Of a stretch of DNA of 8,099 nt, positions 6,087-8,099 are shown in pieces; the stretch's first letter is position 1; the number at the start of each line of letters is the position of its first letter. Position numbers and translations under genes: made by a program. Source of the stretch: Pseudomonadota bacterium (GTDB lineage: Bacteria; Pseudomonadota; Alphaproteobacteria; Acetobacterales; Acetobacteraceae). The DNA is taken from the NCBI GenBank assembly GCA_021779655.1, contig JAJYAF010000079.1, forward strand, positions 1-8,099, in the 5' to 3' direction. The notes under the pieces are model-generated. The model ran no database searches. It was not told the origin of the DNA and saw nothing but the letters and a program-made list of their open reading frames with translations.

Positions 6087-7256
6087 TTGACAGACGATTC
6101 CGAAAAGACCGGCCACGGCGAGACGCCTGATGCGCCCCGGCAGGAGGACGCGCGCTCAGATGCCGCCGGCCAGCGGGATGGCCGCGATTCCGACGGAAAA
6201 TCCGATAGCGCAAAGAACCGGCACGGCAAGATGCCGATTATCATCGCCGCGGTAATCCTGGTTGTCGCTATCATCGCCGGGCTTATCTACTGGCTGGCCA
6301 CCCGGAATCTGGTGACAACGGACGATGCCTATACCGATGGAAACTCGGTCTCGATTGCCACAAATACATCGGGCTTCGTAACCAAGCTTTTGGTGACCGA
6401 TAACCAATTCGTGCATAAAGACCAATTGCTGCTGGTTGTGGACCCACGGGCAAACGCCGCGCAATACGCGCAGGCCCAGGCCAATTTGCAGCTGGCGAAG
6501 GCCAATCTTTTGACCGCCAGAATCAATCTGGTGGAGGAAAAGGTTCGTGCGCCGGCTCAATTTCTCCAGGCCAAGGCGCAGCTTGCGCAGGCGGATGCCC
6601 AATATGCCGATGCGGATCGCAATTATCGGCGTCAGGTGATGGTGGATCGGCGCGCCACCGCGCAGGCCGATATCGATCAGGCCCTTCAGCAACTGATCAG
6701 CGCCAAGGCTCAGGTGCAACAAGACCAGGCGAATCTGGCCATTGCCTCACTCGTACAGCAGAATATCGATACCGCCACCGCGCAAGTCGTCCAGCAGCAG
6801 GCGCAGCTTGCGCAGGCACAGGCGAATCTGGCCGCGGCCCGCACGCAGCTTTCCTATAATTACATCTACGCGCCGCAGGATGGCTGGATCACCATGCGCA
6901 ATGTCGACCTTGGGACCTATCTGCAAGCCGGCACGCAGGTTTTCTTCATCGTTGCCTCACAGGTCTGGATCACCGCCAATTTCAAGGAAACCCAGCTGAA
7001 CGGATTACGGGTCGGCCAATACGTCACGATCTCTGTCGACGCATTTCCCGCGCTGCATCTGCGTGGCCATGTGAACAGCATGCAGCAAGGCTCGGGCGCG
7101 GTTTTCTCGGCCTTTCCCGCGGAGAACGCGACCGGAAATTTCGTGAAAATCGTCCGCCGCGTGCCAGTAAAAATCCTGATCGATTCCGGCCTGCCACCCT
7201 CCATGCCCATCCTGCCGCTCGGTATTTCCGTTGAACCGACAGTACATAAGCGATGA
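6087..7256 (+). CDS. EmrA-like membrane-fusion (HlyD family) efflux adaptor
   Basis: This 389-residue periplasmic adaptor joins an MFS pump to an outer-membrane channel. A hydrophilic, Asp/Gly/Ser-rich cytoplasmic tail (1-48) precedes one membrane helix (about 50-70). TTDDAYTDGNSVSIA (77-91) starts the lipoyl/barrel-sandwich part, as in EmrA. A long Ala/Gln coiled-coil hairpin covers about 122-255. YIYAPQDGWI (259-268) returns to the lipoyl half, and ANFKETQL (297-304) begins the beta-barrel, with SGAVFSAFPAENATGNFVK (336-354) typical of this subgroup. The start is TTG: the frame is open back to a stop at 5943-5945 with no ATG, GTG or other TTG, and the next Met is at residue 49. The ribosome site is weak (GAG eight bases upstream). 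The stop overlaps the start of the transporter gene by ATGA, so the two are translated together. Confidence 0.94.
   Translation: MTDDSEKTGHGETPDAPRQEDARSDAAGQRDGRDSDGKSDSAKNRHGKMPIIIAAVILVVAIIAGLIYWLATRNLVTTDDAYTDGNSVSIATNTSGFVTKLLVTDNQFVHKDQLLLVVDPRANAAQYAQAQANLQLAKANLLTARINLVEEKVRAPAQFLQAKAQLAQADAQYADADRNYRRQVMVDRRATAQADIDQALQQLISAKAQVQQDQANLAIASLVQQNIDTATAQVVQQQAQLAQAQANLAAARTQLSYNYIYAPQDGWITMRNVDLGTYLQAGTQVFFIVASQVWITANFKETQLNGLRVGQYVTISVDAFPALHLRGHVNSMQQGSGAVFSAFPAENATGNFVKIVRRVPVKILIDSGLPPSMPILPLGISVEPTVHKR
6575..6817 (+). repeat. Exact 18-base direct repeat within the adaptor coiled coil
   Basis: The 18 bases at 6575-6592 recur exactly at 6800-6817. Both copies encode AQLAQA, one in each arm of the coiled-coil hairpin. 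A second repeat of 15 bases, encoding part of QANLA, occurs at 6726-6740 and 6819-6833. These most likely reflect the heptad composition and codon preference, perhaps with past internal duplication. Confidence 0.6.
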
Positions 7257-8099
7257 GCGAGACAGGCAGCCAAGGCACCCAACCGGGAAATAACAGCGGC
7301 CAGCAAAATCGGTGGGCAATCGCCCTCTCGGTGACGATGGCGGCTTTCATGGAGGTGCTGGATACGACCATCGTGAACGTGGCGCTGCCGCATATCGCCG
7401 GTTCGCTCTCCGTCTCCAATGACGACGCCACCTGGGCGCTCACCACCTACCTGGTGGCGAACGGGGTTGTATTGACGATTTCCGGATCGCTCTCACGACT
7501 GATCGGCCGCAAGCGGTTCCTGGTAACCTGCATCACCATTTTTACCATCTCATCCTTCGGCTGCGGGATTTCCACCTCTTTCCCGGAACTGCTGCTGTTC
7601 CGTGCGGTGCAGGGATTTTTCGGCGGCGGCTTGCAGCCGCTGCAGCAGGCGATCGTTCTGGATGCCTTCCCGCCGGAGAAGCGCGGCCAGGCCTTTTCCA
7701 TTACCGCCATAGCTATCGTCGTGGCGCCGGTGCTGGGGCCCCTGGTCGGAGGGCTGCTGACCGACGATTACTCATGGCATCTGATTTTTCTCATCAATGT
7801 GCCGATCGGCATATTCGTTACGCTTGCGGTAATTCAGTTCGTCGAGGATACCGAGGAGGTAAGAAAAGAGCAGAAAACGGCGCCGCCCTTCGATTATATC
7901 GGAGCGATAGTGATCCTGCTGGCCTTGGGTTGTCTGCAGATAGCCATGGACCGCGGCGAGGATTACGATTGGCTGAGCTCGGAGTTCATCCGTATCCTGC
8001 TGGGCATTTCCCTGCTGTCTTTTGTATTCGGTAGCATGTATCTGCTTTACGTTAAAAATCCGGCGGTCGATCTCCGGGTTTTGAAGGACAAGAATTTCG
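7253..8099 (+). CDS. EmrB/QacA-type MFS multidrug transporter (DHA2 family), 3' end cut by the window
   Basis: This is the first 282 residues of a proton-driven drug exporter of the inner membrane; the family is usually about 500-540 residues with 14 helices. After a polar tail (1-20), helix 1 carries FMEVLDTTIVNVALP (32-46), the DHA2 motif D1. WALTTYLVAN (61-70) opens helix 2. GSLSRLIGRKRF (78-89) is the motif A loop, LLLFRAVQGFFGGGLQPL (113-130) is motif B, and APVLGPLVGG (158-167) followed by SWHLIFLINVPIG is motif C. Further helices lie near 215-232 and 247-266. The ATG overlaps the adaptor stop (ATGA) and lacks its own strong ribosome site, so translational coupling is expected. Substrates could be hydrophobic drugs, acids or uncouplers as for EmrAB, but specificity cannot be read. 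The reading frame stays open to the last base, so the gene is cut by the window edge, not broken. Confidence 0.95.
   Translation, partial: MSETGSQGTQPGNNSGQQNRWAIALSVTMAAFMEVLDTTIVNVALPHIAGSLSVSNDDATWALTTYLVANGVVLTISGSLSRLIGRKRFLVTCITIFTISSFGCGISTSFPELLLFRAVQGFFGGGLQPLQQAIVLDAFPPEKRGQAFSITAIAIVVAPVLGPLVGGLLTDDYSWHLIFLINVPIGIFVTLAVIQFVEDTEEVRKEQKTAPPFDYIGAIVILLALGCLQIAMDRGEDYDWLSSEFIRILLGISLLSFVFGSMYLLYVKNPAVDLRVLKDKNF

Noticed and set aside
6087..6092. Perfect TTGACA as a -35 box
   Set aside because: It is the TTG start and second codon of the adaptor; no -10 follows at 16-18 bases.
7253..8099. Transporter gene as a truncated pseudogene
   Set aside because: The frame is open without any stop to the last base and all N-terminal motifs are intact; only the window edge cuts it.

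Overview
The window reads as GC-rich chromosomal DNA of an alphaproteobacterium. The eukaryote-like NADP isocitrate dehydrogenase, the NodT-type outer-membrane lipoprotein and the EmrAB-type pump together fit Rhodospirillales/Acetobacteraceae best. That placement is inference from protein style and composition; no rRNA or other strong taxonomic marker is present. It holds six protein genes that can be assigned to families, one protein gene of unknown function, and one tRNA gene. Nothing in it looks like a phage, transposon, CRISPR array or plasmid backbone.

Layout. (1) 17-1231 (+): icd, a complete TCA-cycle enzyme with its catalytic residues intact. (2) 1242-2819 (-): an outer-membrane efflux lipoprotein (TolC/NodT-like), tail to tail with icd. 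(3) 2820-3517: about 700 bases with no convincing gene. Its first part is GC-rich and has several inverted repeats; its last 200 bases are distinctly AT-rich. (4) 3518-4201 (+): a 227-residue protein I do not recognise. (5) 4209-4844 (-): a class II aldolase/adducin-family enzyme with the complete zinc site of L-fuculose-phosphate aldolase. (6) 4934-5509 (+): a short Wza/GumB-like polysaccharide export lipoprotein, divergent from the aldolase across an 89-base gap that contains a good sigma70-type promoter. (7) 5640-5726 (-): tRNA-Leu(CAA) with an encoded CCA end and a recognisable promoter. (8) 6087-7256 (+) and 7253-8099+ (+): an EmrA-like membrane-fusion protein and an EmrB-like 14-TM-class MFS transporter, overlapping by ATGA. 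The transporter runs off the window.

How the genes could work together. The periplasmic adaptor (8), the MFS pump (8) and the outer-membrane channel (2) are the three part types of a tripartite drug/proton antiport exporter. The channel gene lies 3.3 kb away on the other strand, so partnership is plausible but not shown. The polysaccharide export protein has no glycosyltransferase or Wzc-like partner nearby. icd and the tRNA are housekeeping genes. A recurring feature is TTG initiation: three of the six complete protein genes are best explained by TTG starts. I found no clear new multi-gene system. The best candidates for something undescribed are the unknown gene at 3518-4201 and the structured non-coding stretch before it.
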